Numbered from the stretch's first letter, positions 1-8,285 are shown. The stretch is 41,833 bases of DNA from Alistipes sp. UBA928 (GCA_002293665.1 DBDQ01000122.1:1-41833); one strand, 5' to 3'. The notes: a model not told the origin generated them from the sequence alone. Program-made: numbers and translations.

Positions 1-1109
1 ACCCCCATCTCGCGCGCGGCACGGATGAAGTCCCACACTATGAGAAAGTAGCCCGGAAAGCCCATCCACTCGATGGTTTTGAGCTCGTACTCGAGCCTTT
101 CCACGACCTTCTCCGACAGCTCCTCACCGTAGCGTTCGCGCGCACCCGCGTAGGCAAGGTGGCGCAGGTAGTCGAACTGCCTGGCGACGGTCTCTTTGGC
201 CGGATCGTCGAACTCCGCCGGAATAGGAAAGTCGGGCAGCAGGGGCGGATGCTCCAGTGAGTACGCCTCCACCTTGTCGGCGATCTCGAGCGTCGTGGCC
301 AGCGCCTCGAGGTGGTCGGGGAAGAGGGCCGCCATCTCACCGGGACTCTTCAACCACTCCTGGAACGTGTATCTCATCCTGTTCGGGTCGTCGAGGTCTT
401 TGCCTGTATTGAGGCAAATCAGGTGGTCGTGGGCTTCGGCGTCGTCGGCGTCGACGAAGTGGACGTCGTTCGAAACGATATACTTCACACCCATCTTCCG
501 GCCCAACTCGACGAGGGCGGCGTTCACCTTCTTCTGTCCTTCCCACACTTCATGGCTGCGTGCGTCGGTAGCGATCGTGGCGGGATGGAGCTGCATCTCC
601 AGATAGTAATCCTCTCCGAACATCTTTACGAACTCGGCGATCGTCTCCTCGGCACCTTTCAGGTCGTTTCGCATGATCGCCTGCTGAACCTCGCCTCCGA
701 GACACGCCGAGCAGCAGATCAGGCCCTCGCCGTGCTCCCGCAGCAGTGTTTTGTCGATACGCGGTTTATAGTAAAAACCCTCCGTCCACGAGTAGCTCAC
801 AATCTTGCAGAGATTTTGATAGCCTTTGAGGTTTTTCGCGAGCAGGACGAGGTGGTCTCCCGCCTTTTCGTCCTTGTCGGCGATAAAGCGGTCGCGCACC
901 ACATACACTTCACAGCCGAGGATCGGTTTCACCCCCTCGCGCGTGGCGACGTCGTGAAACTCTTTCACCCCGTACATGTTGCCGTGATCGGTTATGGCAA
1001 CGGCGGGCATGCCCATCTCCTTTGTTCTGGCGACGAGCTTTCTAATATCCGACGCCCCGTCGAGGATCGAATACTGGGTGTGGACGTGAAGGTGTACGAA
1101 TTGCGACAT
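1..1109 (-). CDS. dnaE: DNA polymerase III alpha subunit (5' part; runs off window)
   Basis: This is the N-terminal 369 codons of the replicative polymerase catalytic subunit; the rest lies left of the window. The protein begins MSQFVHLHVHTQYS, the signature of the PHP domain that opens bacterial DnaE proteins. Further on it carries TDHGNMYG and GCEVYVV, and the last visible residues (GFPGYFLIVWDFI) lead into the palm domain. The ATG at 1107-1109 is chosen because it immediately precedes the conserved start and a TAnnTTTG box lies only 5 bases upstream. The gene is divergent from priA with 42 bp between starts. No frameshift is seen in the visible part. Confidence in identity is high. Confidence 0.95.
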   Translation of the reverse strand, partial: MSQFVHLHVHTQYSILDGASDIRKLVARTKEMGMPAVAITDHGNMYGVKEFHDVATREGVKPILGCEVYVVRDRFIADKDEKAGDHLVLLAKNLKGYQNLCKIVSYSWTEGFYYKPRIDKTLLREHGEGLICCSACLGGEVQQAIMRNDLKGAEETIAEFVKMFGEDYYLEMQLHPATIATDARSHEVWEGQKKVNAALVELGRKMGVKYIVSNDVHFVDADDAEAHDHLICLNTGKDLDDPNRMRYTFQEWLKSPGEMAALFPDHLEALATTLEIADKVEAYSLEHPPLLPDFPIPAEFDDPAKETVARQFDYLRHLAYAGARERYGEELSEKVVERLEYELKTIEWMGFPGYFLIVWDFIRAAREMG

Positions 1110-1114
1110 AGATG

Positions 1115-1122
1115 CAAAAGTA
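1115..1122 (-). promoter_or_regulatory. -7 box of dnaE promoter
   Basis: On the minus strand this reads TACTTTTG, a perfect fit to the Bacteroidota -7 consensus TAnnTTTG. Only five bases separate it from the dnaE ATG, so the mRNA should be leaderless or nearly so. No clear -33 element is visible. Confidence 0.7.
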
Positions 1123-1135
1123 GCGATTTTTTACG

Positions 1136-1143
1136 TATTTTTA
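1136..1143 (+). promoter_or_regulatory. Possible -7 box of priA promoter
   Basis: TATTTTTA matches TAnnTTTG at all but the last base and lies 8 bases before the priA ATG. It is back to back with the dnaE box, with 13 bp between the two boxes. The arrangement is repeated between pcrA and the acetyltransferase gene at 17775-17803. Confidence 0.5.
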
Positions 1144-1151
1144 CACCTTCT

Positions 1152-3422
1152 ATGCACTATGCCGACATAATTTTGCCCCAGGCCGGGCCGCCGTTCCTCA
1201 CCTATCGTGTCGAGGGAGAGTCGGCCGGCACTCTTGCGCCGGGGTGCGCGGTAGCCGTGCCGTTAGGGGCGCGAAAGATCGTGGGAGGCATCGTGCGCCG
1301 TGTGTACGACACTCCTCCGGGGTTTCGCACCCGGCCCGTGGGACGGCTGCTTTTTTCCGAGCCGATAGTGTCGCCGGCGCAGATGCGGCTGTGGGAGTGG
1401 ATGGCCGAATATTACATGTGTTCACCGGGCGAGGTGATGCGCGCAGCGATACCGGCAATGTTGAAACCCGCCGGATTCTCGGATGAGGAGTTTTCGGCGG
1501 ATGAGTTCCGGGCGCGACGCGTGAGGTACGTGGCGCTCGCGCCGTCGTTGGCAGACGAAGAAGCTTTCAACGGGGAGTGCGAGAAGTTGCGACGGCGTGC
1601 ACCCAAACAATACCACGCTTTGGTGGAGCTTGCGGGTCTCGGCGGTGGGCCCATGCCGCGTTCGGAGTTGAAAGCCGACGGGGCGGCACTTGCCGCGCTT
1701 TCGAAAAAGGGGCTGGTGGTTGTCTCCGAAGAAAACCACTCCGGCCCTTCGGGGCATCCTTCCTCCGGAGGGGAACCCGTGCTGCCCACCCTCTCCGCGG
1801 CACAGCAAACCGCGTTTGACGAGTTGCGCACCGCACTGCAAGATCATAACGCCGCGCTACTGTTCGGCGTACCCTCGAGCGGCAAGAGCGAGATATACTT
1901 CCACGCCATAGCCGGAACGCTCGCCCGCGGACGCGACGTGCTGCTGATGCTGCCCGAGATTGCCCTCACCACGCAGTTCGTGCAGCGCGTAAGGCGCGTG
2001 TTCGGCCCCGACGTCGTGGTTTACCACTCCGCCCTGAGCGACAGGCAACGCGCCGAGACTTACATCCGCCTTGCCCGATCCCAGGGTGGCACACTTGTGG
2101 TGGGGGTACGCTCGGCCATATTTCTGCCCCTGCCACGCCCCGGACTCGTGATCGTCGACGAAGAGCAGGATCCGGGTTACAAACAGAATGACCCGGCACC
2201 GCGATACAACGCGCGCGACGCCGCAATAGTACTGACTCAGGAGAGCGGAGCGAAGGTTATTCTGGCCAGCGCCACACCCTCGCTCGAGACGTGGGCCAAC
2301 TGCGCTAACGGCCGCTACGGTCTTGTCGAACTGACCGAACGGTGGGGCGGCACCGAGCCACCCGAAGTAATGATCTCCGACACTCTGCGCGCTGCCAAAC
2401 GGGGTGAGCGGCGTTCGCACTTCAACAAAGAGCTGCTCGACCATGTGGCCGGAGCGCTCGACCGTGGCGAACAGGTAATACTGTTCCAGAACAGGCGCGG
2501 GATAGCTCCCTTCATCGAGTGTGCCGACTGCGGGCATGTACCGCGCTGCGGCCACTGCGCGATTCCCCTCAGCGTCCACCGCTCATCGCTGCGGTGCCAC
2601 TACTGCGGCGCGTCCACACCGCTGCCGTCGCTCTGCCCGGCGTGCGGTGGCATGAACCTCACCACGAAAGGTTTCGGGACGGAGAAGATCGAAGAGGAGC
2701 TTGCCCGGCTCTTTCCCTCGGCGCGCATTGCCCGGCTCGACCGCGACAGCGCCTCGTCTGAAAGGGCTTTCCGGCGCATCATTGGTGATTTCGAGGCAGG
2801 AACGACCGACATTTTGGCAGGTACGCAGATGGTGACCAAAGGACTCGACTTCGCAGGGGTGTCGCTCGTGGGGGTGCTTAATGCCGACAACCTTTTGAAC
2901 CATCCCGATTTCCGCGCTTCGGAGCGAGCATACTCCCTGTTGGCGCAGGTGGCGGGAAGGGCCGGAAGGCGCGATACGCGCGGAGTGGTGGTGATCCAGA
3001 CTGTGTCGCCCGGCAGCCGGCTTATTTTACAGGCCGCCGCCGGAGATTACCGCGCGATGGCCGCCGAAATTCTTGCCGAACGCGCGACGTATGGCTATCC
3101 GCCCTACTCAAGGCTTGTGGAGGTTATGCTCAGGCACGCCGACCGCGAGGTTCTCGGAGCCGCCGCCGCACGCCTTGCCGAGATGTTACGTCCCGCCTTC
3201 GGTGACAGCCTGCTCGGCCCCCAGCCTCCCGTGGTAGAAAAAATAAAGGGCGAATACGCCCTTATTTTCCTGTTGAAAGTATCGCGTGGAACCTCCCGCA
3301 ACGGCACAGGTCCGATGCCCATGTCGGCCGTGCGCGAAACACTCCGTGCTGCCTCGGCCACACTGCTTGCCGAGTCCGCCTTTCGCCGGGTAGCGCTCAC
3401 GTTCGATGTCGATCCCCAGTGA
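1152..3422 (+). CDS. priA: Primosomal protein N' (replication restart helicase)
   Basis: PriA rebuilds replisomes at stalled forks, acting as a 3'-5' superfamily 2 helicase. The 756-residue product has an N-terminal DNA-binding domain, a Walker A motif GVPSSGKS near residue 239, a Walker B-type DEEQ near 335 (DEEH in most homologues) and the diagnostic zinc-binding cysteine cluster CxxC...CxxC...CxxC...CxxC at about 457-501, followed by the helicase C domain with AGRAGR. The reading frame is open far upstream through the antisense of dnaE, but homology to PriA begins at MHYADIILPQ, so ATG 1152 is chosen. Residues about 195-209 (HSGPSGHPSSGGE) coincide with a palindromic repeat described separately. 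The gene is convergent with the lipoprotein gene. Confidence 0.95.
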   Translation: MHYADIILPQAGPPFLTYRVEGESAGTLAPGCAVAVPLGARKIVGGIVRRVYDTPPGFRTRPVGRLLFSEPIVSPAQMRLWEWMAEYYMCSPGEVMRAAIPAMLKPAGFSDEEFSADEFRARRVRYVALAPSLADEEAFNGECEKLRRRAPKQYHALVELAGLGGGPMPRSELKADGAALAALSKKGLVVVSEENHSGPSGHPSSGGEPVLPTLSAAQQTAFDELRTALQDHNAALLFGVPSSGKSEIYFHAIAGTLARGRDVLLMLPEIALTTQFVQRVRRVFGPDVVVYHSALSDRQRAETYIRLARSQGGTLVVGVRSAIFLPLPRPGLVIVDEEQDPGYKQNDPAPRYNARDAAIVLTQESGAKVILASATPSLETWANCANGRYGLVELTERWGGTEPPEVMISDTLRAAKRGERRSHFNKELLDHVAGALDRGEQVILFQNRRGIAPFIECADCGHVPRCGHCAIPLSVHRSSLRCHYCGASTPLPSLCPACGGMNLTTKGFGTEKIEEELARLFPSARIARLDRDSASSERAFRRIIGDFEAGTTDILAGTQMVTKGLDFAGVSLVGVLNADNLLNHPDFRASERAYSLLAQVAGRAGRRDTRGVVVIQTVSPGSRLILQAAAGDYRAMAAEILAERATYGYPPYSRLVEVMLRHADREVLGAAAARLAEMLRPAFGDSLLGPQPPVVEKIKGEYALIFLLKVSRGTSRNGTGPMPMSAVRETLRAASATLLAESAFRRVALTFDVDPQ
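1735..1777 (+). repeat. Palindromic repeat family 3 copy inside priA
   Basis: ACCACTCC is followed by a UUCG hairpin (GCCC-TTCG-GGGC) and a second palindrome CCTCCGGAGG, then GGGAAC. The same layout (ACCAC, hairpin, CTCC, hairpin, G-AA) occurs inside pcrA at 16157-16213 and 15545-15596. It is read in frame in the linker between the DNA-binding and helicase domains of PriA. Confidence 0.55.
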
Positions 3423-3451
3423 TGAAGATGCCCCTGCTTCGAGGATGGCCA

Positions 3452-4003
3452 CTACTTCTTCTCTATCGTGAGGTTCAGAGAGTTGTCGGAACTTGCACCT
3501 TCACCGACCCCGGCGGTCACACGGATTGCCTGATGGATGATCCGTTTCCCTTTGTTCGAGGTGGAGTAGAGATCGAATTCGATCTCGCTGGTCAGATTGC
3601 CGTCGCCGCCCCAGTTGATGGTGAGTTTCTCTCCGCGATATTCCTTAACCCCGAGGCTTGTGTCCGACACGATGCCGAACTGGCCGAAAGCCATGTTGTC
3701 AGGATCGTTGACACTCCAACTTGTCCTTAACCTCAAACCACCGAACACCGGCGGAACGTACCCGTTGTCATCGGCCCTCGTGACACCTTGCAGAGGATAT
3801 GTTTGCCCCTTGTAGTCGATCGTGATCCCGTCGTGCAGGATATTGAATCCATTATCGGGACTGAGGAGATTACGCTCATCACCGTCCTGGACGAAAAAAA
3901 CCAGATTAGTGTTGAAAAACCACGGTTGCTCCGGTTTATCACCGCAGCCAGCCAGCAACAGCAGGGTAACTGCCGGTAAAAGATAAAACAATACTTTTTT
4001 CAT
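3452..4003 (-). CDS. Hypothetical lipoprotein
   Basis: A 183-residue protein with a textbook lipoprotein signal: MKK, a hydrophobic stretch, then LLAGC with the lipidated cysteine at residue 20. The mature part is rich in Asn, Gly and beta-strand-type sequence (for example LRLRTSWSVNDPDN and LTINWGGDGN) and ends in a lysine pair. I do not recognise a family; it resembles the many small secreted Bacteroidota lipoproteins of unknown function. It is monocistronic, with priA converging on its 3' side (29 bp apart) and the aroF-CM gene upstream on the same strand. The sequence TATATTG near 4040 could be a degenerate -7 box. Function cannot be assigned. Confidence 0.8.
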   Translation of the reverse strand: MKKVLFYLLPAVTLLLLAGCGDKPEQPWFFNTNLVFFVQDGDERNLLSPDNGFNILHDGITIDYKGQTYPLQGVTRADDNGYVPPVFGGLRLRTSWSVNDPDNMAFGQFGIVSDTSLGVKEYRGEKLTINWGGDGNLTSEIEFDLYSTSNKGKRIIHQAIRVTAGVGEGASSDNSLNLTIEKK

Positions 4004-4124
4004 ATTCCGTTCGAGTCAGTTATCGGTTTGAGGGTGCAATATAGTGTTTTTTTATTTGCCAACATTACCTCCGTCGGTTTTTACGCACCGCCGCGGTGCG
4101 GCGACTTGCGGGCCTCCGTCGGTG
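4004..4124. other. Gap with direct repeats and a small GC-rich palindrome
   Basis: No gene is seen. Two 11-bp direct repeats (CCTCCGTCGGT at 4068-4078 and 4113-4123) lie 45 bp apart and flank a palindrome GCACCGC-C-GCGGTGC near 4085-4099. On the minus strand these follow the aroF-CM stop codon. No run of T follows the GC-rich hairpin, so it is not an ordinary intrinsic terminator. Confidence 0.4.
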
Positions 4125-4158
4125 ACTTTTAAGAATAACTTTTGTTATTCTTAAAAGT
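4125..4158 (-). terminator. AT-rich 15-bp perfect hairpin spanning the aroF-CM stop codon
   Basis: ACTTTTAAGAATAAC at 4125-4139 pairs perfectly with 4144-4158 around a TTTT loop. The right arm contains the stop codon of the aroF-CM gene (4151-4153). It sits where the operon ends and may help end transcription or protect the 3' end of the mRNA. The stem is very AT-rich and has no separate U tract, so calling it a terminator is an inference. Confidence 0.45.
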
Positions 4159-5218
4159 TCATAACACTGTTTTGGCGATTGATACTCTCAAGGTGGATAG
4201 CTTCGAGGACATCGTTGAGGAAGTCGCGGCCAAGACCCAACTCGTCGGCCTGCGAAAGTATCCGATCCTTGATGGTTCCCCAGCGGCTCGACTGAAGGAT
4301 CGCCACGTCGTTGGCTTTCTTCACCCGCCCTATCTCTTCGCTGATCTTCATGCGGCGCCCCAGCAGCGAGAACAGTTCGGCATCGATCTGGTCGATCTGG
4401 TCGCGGAAAAGGTCAAGCGCCTTCACGAATTCGGGGTCGTCGGCCGCCTCCCTGCGCCAGTTCACACTGCGCACCAAGCGCTCCAACTCGCCAGGTATCA
4501 ACTGTTGCTTCGCGTCGCTCAAAGCCTGCGACGGACACACGTGGCTCTCGATGATGAGACCGTCGTAGCGCAGATCGGCCGCCGCCTGCGACAGTTCGAA
4601 AAGATACTCGGTCGTGCCAGCCATGTGCGACGGGTCGCAGATCATCATCATCTCAGGAAACCTGCTGCGCATCTCGAATGCCAGCGGCCACATAGGCGCG
4701 TTGCGGTACCTCTGCTGCCCGAAGTAGGAAAAGCCCCTGTGGATAAGTCCTATGTCGTCCATAGGGATACCCACGGCCGAGAAACGTTTCACAGCCCCGG
4801 CCCAAAGGTCGATGTCGGGATTCATAGGATTCTTGATGAGCACCGGTACTCCGCTGCCCTTAAGTGCGTCGGCCACCTCCTGAACCGCGAAAGGGCTCAC
4901 CGTGGTGCGGGCACCGATCCAGACCATATCGACCTCGAACTCCAGTGCACTCTCCACGTGCTTCGCCGTGGCGACCTCGACACCGACCGGAAGACCCGTC
5001 AGCCTCTTGGCCTCGGCCATCCAAGCCAGCCCCTTGAGGCCGACTCCTTCGAACGAGCCGGGCGAGGTACGCGGTTTCCACACTCCGGCGCGGAGCATGT
5101 CGACCACCCCCGTCTCCGCAAGTCTCACGCAGGTTTCGAGCGTCTGCTCACGGGTTTCCGCACTGCACGGCCCCGATATTATGAGAGGGCGCTTGGCCCC
5201 AAGTTTAAATTTTGTCAT
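4151..5218 (-). CDS. aroF: Bifunctional DAHP synthase / chorismate mutase
   Basis: The fusion catalyses the first step of the shikimate pathway (PEP plus erythrose 4-phosphate to DAHP) and the chorismate to prephenate branch step. Residues about 1-255 form a DAHP synthase of the KDO8P-synthase-like type, with GPCSAE near residue 16, RAGVWKPRT, GARTT, KNPMNPD and CDPSHM. The last ~95 residues (RDQIDQIDAELFSLLGRRM) are an AroQ-type all-helical chorismate mutase. Such fusions are usual in Bacteroidota, where the mutase domain often serves in allosteric control of the synthase. It is the last gene of the pheA-aminotransferase-tyrA operon, separated from tyrA by 44 bp that hold a hairpin repeat. 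The gene symbol follows common usage and the name varies between genomes. Confidence 0.93.
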   Translation of the reverse strand: MTKFKLGAKRPLIISGPCSAETREQTLETCVRLAETGVVDMLRAGVWKPRTSPGSFEGVGLKGLAWMAEAKRLTGLPVGVEVATAKHVESALEFEVDMVWIGARTTVSPFAVQEVADALKGSGVPVLIKNPMNPDIDLWAGAVKRFSAVGIPMDDIGLIHRGFSYFGQQRYRNAPMWPLAFEMRSRFPEMMMICDPSHMAGTTEYLFELSQAAADLRYDGLIIESHVCPSQALSDAKQQLIPGELERLVRSVNWRREAADDPEFVKALDLFRDQIDQIDAELFSLLGRRMKISEEIGRVKKANDVAILQSSRWGTIKDRILSQADELGLGRDFLNDVLEAIHLESINRQNSVMNF

Positions 5219-5230
5219 ATTCTATATTTT

Positions 5231-5262
5231 TGCGTAGCTAAACTCGCTGCCGCCGTTGCGGC
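5231..5262 (-). repeat. Hairpin repeat family 1, copy 1 (tyrA/aroF gap)
   Basis: On the minus strand: GCCGC-AACG-GCGGC, then AGCGAGTTTAGCTACGCA. It begins at the base next to the tyrA stop codon (5263-5265) and points in the direction of transcription. The five-pair stem differs from the other copies in both arms, yet pairing and the AACG loop are kept. Confidence 0.75.
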
Positions 5263-6105
5263 TTATTGCAATATTCTCTTTATCGTATTGGCCTTTTGCA
5301 TCGCTGCACGGAGACCTTCGCGGTCGTCCTTTTCGAGCATTCGGCGCAGTATCTGTAATTGGTGGATGTGTTCTCTGAGAACGTCGAGGACGTTGTATTT
5401 GTTGCCGGTGAAGATAGGCAGCCACGTTTCGGGCGAACTCTTGGCCAAACGCACGGTGCTTTCGAAACCGCCGCCAGCCAGATCGAAGATATGTTCCTCT
5501 TCGCGCTCCTTCTCGAGCACGGTCAGCGCCAGCGCGAAGGAGGTGATGTGGGATATGTGCGACACGTAGGCCGTATGCAGATCCTGTTCGGCGGCCGACA
5601 TGTAGATAACGGGCGAGCCTATGGTTTTACAAATATTCTCGACCGTGGCAAGGGCGTCGGCGTCACACAGTTCGCGGTCGCAGATCACGGTCGTCCGGCC
5701 CGTGAAGGCGCCATGCTGTGCCGCGGTAGGGCCGCTGAATTCGGTGCCCCACATAGGATGGGTAGCCACGAACCGACCCCGTGCGGGATGTTGCTCGATC
5801 ACCTCGCACAACTCCTCCTTTATGGAGCCCATGTCCATGACCGTCTGGCCGGGCCGCACTTTATTGAGTATGCGCGTCGCCAGAACAGGTGTGACGTCGA
5901 CGGGGGTGGCGAGGACGATCAGATCGCCCCCGGCCACAGCCTCGTCGTGAGTCACTATACGGTCTGCAAGGCCCAGTTCGAGCGCCTTACGAGCGTTCTC
6001 CGCCGACACGTCGACGCCAATGACCTCGTCCACCAGCCCGTGATCCTTCAGAGTCAGCGCGAACGAGCCCCCTATGAGTCCCAGACCGAAAATCGCCGCC
6101 GTCAT
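5263..6105 (-). CDS. tyrA: Prephenate dehydrogenase
   Basis: TyrA oxidatively decarboxylates prephenate to 4-hydroxyphenylpyruvate, the tyrosine precursor, using NAD(P). The 280-residue protein opens with a Rossmann nucleotide-binding site, FGLGLIGGSFA, and contains MGSIKEELCEVIEQH, THPMWGTEFSG (the conserved substrate-binding HPM..G.E.SG motif) and HISHITSFALAL. ATG 6103-6105 is chosen because it overlaps the stop codon of the upstream aminotransferase gene by 4 bp (ATGA) and gives the normal N-terminus. No C-terminal ACT domain is present. With the aminotransferase upstream and aroF-CM downstream, the pathway to tyrosine is encoded in one transcript. Confidence 0.93.
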   Translation of the reverse strand: MTAAIFGLGLIGGSFALTLKDHGLVDEVIGVDVSAENARKALELGLADRIVTHDEAVAGGDLIVLATPVDVTPVLATRILNKVRPGQTVMDMGSIKEELCEVIEQHPARGRFVATHPMWGTEFSGPTAAQHGAFTGRTTVICDRELCDADALATVENICKTIGSPVIYMSAAEQDLHTAYVSHISHITSFALALTVLEKEREEEHIFDLAGGGFESTVRLAKSSPETWLPIFTGNKYNVLDVLREHIHQLQILRRMLEKDDREGLRAAMQKANTIKRILQ

Positions 6106-7277
6106 ATCTTTGCGGCCTGCACCTTGGCGTTGGCTTTGGCGAGCAGTTCGGCGGGAACGCACAGCGAGATGCGGATGCAGCGCGTGCCCTCCTTGCCAAA
6201 CACTCCGCCTGGAGTGACGAACACGTCGGCCTTGTCGAGCACCATGTCGGAGAACTCGAAACAGTCGCCCTTCCACGACTCGGGAAGATCGGCCCAAATG
6301 AAGAGACCCGCCTGACCCTCGCGGTATTTACATCCCAGCGTGTCGAGCAGTTTGAAGCCCTCCTTCTCGCGGGCGTAGTATATCGCGTTGAGTTCGGAGA
6401 ACCACTCGTGGCCCAAAGAGAGTGCCGCAGCGCCCGCAGCCTGGATCGGGTAGAACATCCCCGAGTCCATGTTGCTCTTGAAACGCAGCACGTCGCTGAT
6501 CCAGTCGGCGCGGCCCGCGAGCGAACCTACACGCCATCCGGCCATGCTGTGGCCCTTCGACAGCGAATTGAGTTCCATAGCCACGTTCTTAGCCCCCTCG
6601 ATCGACAGTATGCTCAGGCGCAAATCGTTGCGGATGAAGCTGTAAGGATTGTCGTGCAGCAGCAGGATATTGTGCTTCGACGCGAAAGCAACCAGTTTCT
6701 CGAACAGTTCGACGGTCGGCACAGTGCCGGTCGGCATGTTCGGATAGTTGCAGATCATCAGTTTGACCTTCGACAAGTCCATCTTTTCCAACGCGTCGAA
6801 GTCGGGGTAGTAGCCGTTCTCTTTCTTCAGGGCGTAGGGCACCGGAGTTGCGCCTGCCAGAGTCACGCCGCCGTTGTAGGTCGGATAACCCGGATCGGGA
6901 ATCAAAGCCTCGTCGCCCTCGGAGAGGAAAGTCATGCAGACGTGTACGATACCCTCCTTTGAGCCCAACAGGGGCAGTATCTCGTTCTTGGGATTGAGCT
7001 CCACGCCGTACCACTTCTTGTACCAGTCGGCAAAAGCGCCGCGCAGCAGGTCGCTGCCGTGGTAGGGCTGGTAGCCGTGAACGTCGGGCCTGAGTGCGGC
7101 GGTGTACAAAGCCTCGACGACACTCGCGGGCGGAGGAAGGTCGGGGCTGCCGATCCCCAGTGCAACGATGTCACGGCCCGAGGCGCGCAGTTCGGCGATC
7201 TGTTTGTTCTTGGCGGAGAAATAGTACTCCTTGATGGTGTCGAGCCTGCCGGCGCAGGAGATTTCTACTTTTTTCAT
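6102..7277 (-). CDS. Class I PLP aminotransferase, probably aromatic amino acid
   Basis: A 391-residue fold type I aminotransferase of the AspC/DapL-like group. The PLP-binding lysine lies in SLSKGHSMAGWRVG, the DNPY motif precedes it, and a C-terminal arginine in RCIRISL fits the substrate carboxylate site. Usual NPTG is replaced by NMPTG. Its place between pheA (18 bp upstream) and tyrA (4-bp overlap downstream) argues that it transaminates phenylpyruvate and 4-hydroxyphenylpyruvate in the last step to Phe and Tyr. That role is inferred from context. Homologues are often annotated only as aspartate aminotransferase, and LL-diaminopimelate aminotransferase-like activity cannot be excluded. 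Confidence 0.88.
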   Translation of the reverse strand: MKKVEISCAGRLDTIKEYYFSAKNKQIAELRASGRDIVALGIGSPDLPPPASVVEALYTAALRPDVHGYQPYHGSDLLRGAFADWYKKWYGVELNPKNEILPLLGSKEGIVHVCMTFLSEGDEALIPDPGYPTYNGGVTLAGATPVPYALKKENGYYPDFDALEKMDLSKVKLMICNYPNMPTGTVPTVELFEKLVAFASKHNILLLHDNPYSFIRNDLRLSILSIEGAKNVAMELNSLSKGHSMAGWRVGSLAGRADWISDVLRFKSNMDSGMFYPIQAAGAAALSLGHEWFSELNAIYYAREKEGFKLLDTLGCKYREGQAGLFIWADLPESWKGDCFEFSDMVLDKADVFVTPGGVFGKEGTRCIRISLCVPAELLAKANAKVQAAKI

Positions 7278-7295
7278 GGCTTTTGTATGTTGTTT

Positions 7296-8111
7296 TTAGT
7301 GTTTAAGTGCGCTGGGATAGACACCGTAGACGTGAACCTCCTCGGTGGCGCGGATGAGGCGTTCGAGATTTTCGGAGTATACGGCGAGCGAAGGAAATTC
7401 AAGGTCGATGTGGAACATGTAGTGCCAGGGTTCGGCGGGGATGGGGTGCGACTGGAGGCGGCTCATGTTGACACCGTCCAAAACCTCGAGCGCCCTCACG
7501 AGCGAACCCTGCCGATGATCGGTCTTGAAATAGAGACTCGCCTTATTGGCGCCGGGGGCTATCAGCAAATCCTGAACTTTGATTATCACGAACCGGGTGT
7601 AGTTGTTTTTTATGGTGTTGATGTCGGGCGCGAGGATATTGAGGCCGTAGAGTTCGGCAGCACGCACGGAGGCTATGGCGGCGGTGGTTCGCGAACCGCT
7701 TTCGGCCACGCGGCGTGCGCTCAGGGCGGTGTCTTCGCTCTCGATGAGGCGCCATGCGGGGTGAGTGTCGAGGAAGTTGTGGCACTGCTGGAGGGCCATC
7801 GGGTGGCTTTCGACCTCGGTTATGTCGTCGAGCGTGACTCCGGGCAGCGCCATGAGGTTCTGCACGACATGGAGGTAGACCTCGCCGGCGACCTGCACCC
7901 CGGCCTCCTGCAACAGGCCGTAGTTGGCGATTATGGTTCCGGCGATGGAGTTCTCTACGGCCATGATGCCGAAAGTTGCATCGCCGCTTTTCGTGTGGCG
8001 TGTCACTTCACGGAATGTGGCGCAGGGGATCAGTTCGATCCCTTTACCGAAGTATTGTTCGGCAACTATTTGGTGGAAGCTGCCCTCGTATCCCTGTATC
8101 GCTATTTTCAT
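7296..8111 (-). CDS. pheA: Prephenate dehydratase
   Basis: PheA converts prephenate to phenylpyruvate. The 271-residue monofunctional protein has the type 2 periplasmic-binding-like catalytic domain (IQGYEGSFH at the start, MAVENSIAGTI, VESHPMALQQC and the catalytic NYTRFVII) followed by a C-terminal ACT domain (KASLYFKTDHRQGSLVRAL, MSRLQSHPIP) that normally binds phenylalanine for feedback inhibition. It lacks a chorismate mutase domain, which in this operon is fused to the DAHP synthase instead. It is the first structural gene after the attenuator leader. Control therefore appears to act at two levels: enzyme feedback and transcript attenuation. Confidence 0.95.
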   Translation of the reverse strand: MKIAIQGYEGSFHQIVAEQYFGKGIELIPCATFREVTRHTKSGDATFGIMAVENSIAGTIIANYGLLQEAGVQVAGEVYLHVVQNLMALPGVTLDDITEVESHPMALQQCHNFLDTHPAWRLIESEDTALSARRVAESGSRTTAAIASVRAAELYGLNILAPDINTIKNNYTRFVIIKVQDLLIAPGANKASLYFKTDHRQGSLVRALEVLDGVNMSRLQSHPIPAEPWHYMFHIDLEFPSLAVYSENLERLIRATEEVHVYGVYPSALKH

Positions 8112-8130
8112 TTTCGATTACCCATTAAAT

Positions 8131-8167
8131 AAAAATGCCCAACCTCTTTCGCGGCCGGGGCATCTTT
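8131..8167 (-). terminator. Terminator of the pheA leader (attenuator)
   Basis: On the minus strand AAAGATGCCC (8158-8167) pairs with GGGCATTTTT (8131-8140), ten pairs with one G-U, around a 17-base loop. The 3' arm runs into the U-rich sequence GGGCATTTTTATTTAATG. It lies about 20 bases before the pheA ATG and after the leader peptide, as expected for an attenuator terminator. Confidence 0.75.
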
Positions 8168-8213
8168 GGTTTCACACACCTCTTTGTTTACAATCCACAA
8201 AGCACCCGACCGC
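8151..8213 (-). promoter_or_regulatory. Candidate antiterminator helix of the pheA attenuator
   Basis: GCGGTCGGG (8205-8213), inside the last third of the leader peptide ORF, can pair over nine positions (one G-U) with CCCGGCCGC (8151-8159). The 3' arm overlaps the terminator 5' arm by two bases and occupies its loop, so the two structures should exclude each other. A ribosome stalled on the upstream Phe/Tyr codons would leave the 5' arm free; one that reaches the stop codon would cover it. Confidence 0.6.
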
Positions 8214-8262
8214 TCCGGCAGTATTTAAAATAATAGTCCTTAAAAAACGGCGAAAATCTCAT
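8188..8262 (-). CDS. pheL: Phe/Tyr-rich leader peptide of the pheA operon
   Basis: A 24-codon ORF (ATG 8260-8262, TAA 8188-8190) begins MRFSPFFKDYYFKY. Seven of its first 14 residues are Phe (4) or Tyr (3), the end products of the four genes downstream, including TTT-TTT and TAT-TAT pairs. It starts about 24 bases after a good -7 box. It is followed by possible antiterminator and terminator hairpins and then pheA. This is the organisation of the enterobacterial pheL attenuator, here with Tyr codons as well. The coding call rests on composition and position only. The symbol is by analogy. Confidence 0.75.
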   Translation of the reverse strand: MRFSPFFKDYYFKYCRSGRVLCGL

Positions 8263-8285
8263 TGCTTACGGGTTGTTTTACACGG

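Noticed and set aside
1060..1109. Possible frameshift at the start of dnaE around the TGTG run near 1078-1083
   Set aside because: Careful indexing shows MSQFVHLHVHTQYS is in one frame with the rest of DnaE; there is no extra dinucleotide.
312..1151. Long plus-strand reading frame joined to priA
   Set aside because: It is antisense to dnaE and has no PriA-like sequence; PriA homology starts at 1152.
4142..5569. Long plus-strand reading frame over the aroF-CM gene
   Set aside because: Antisense to an unmistakable enzyme; no recognisable domain.
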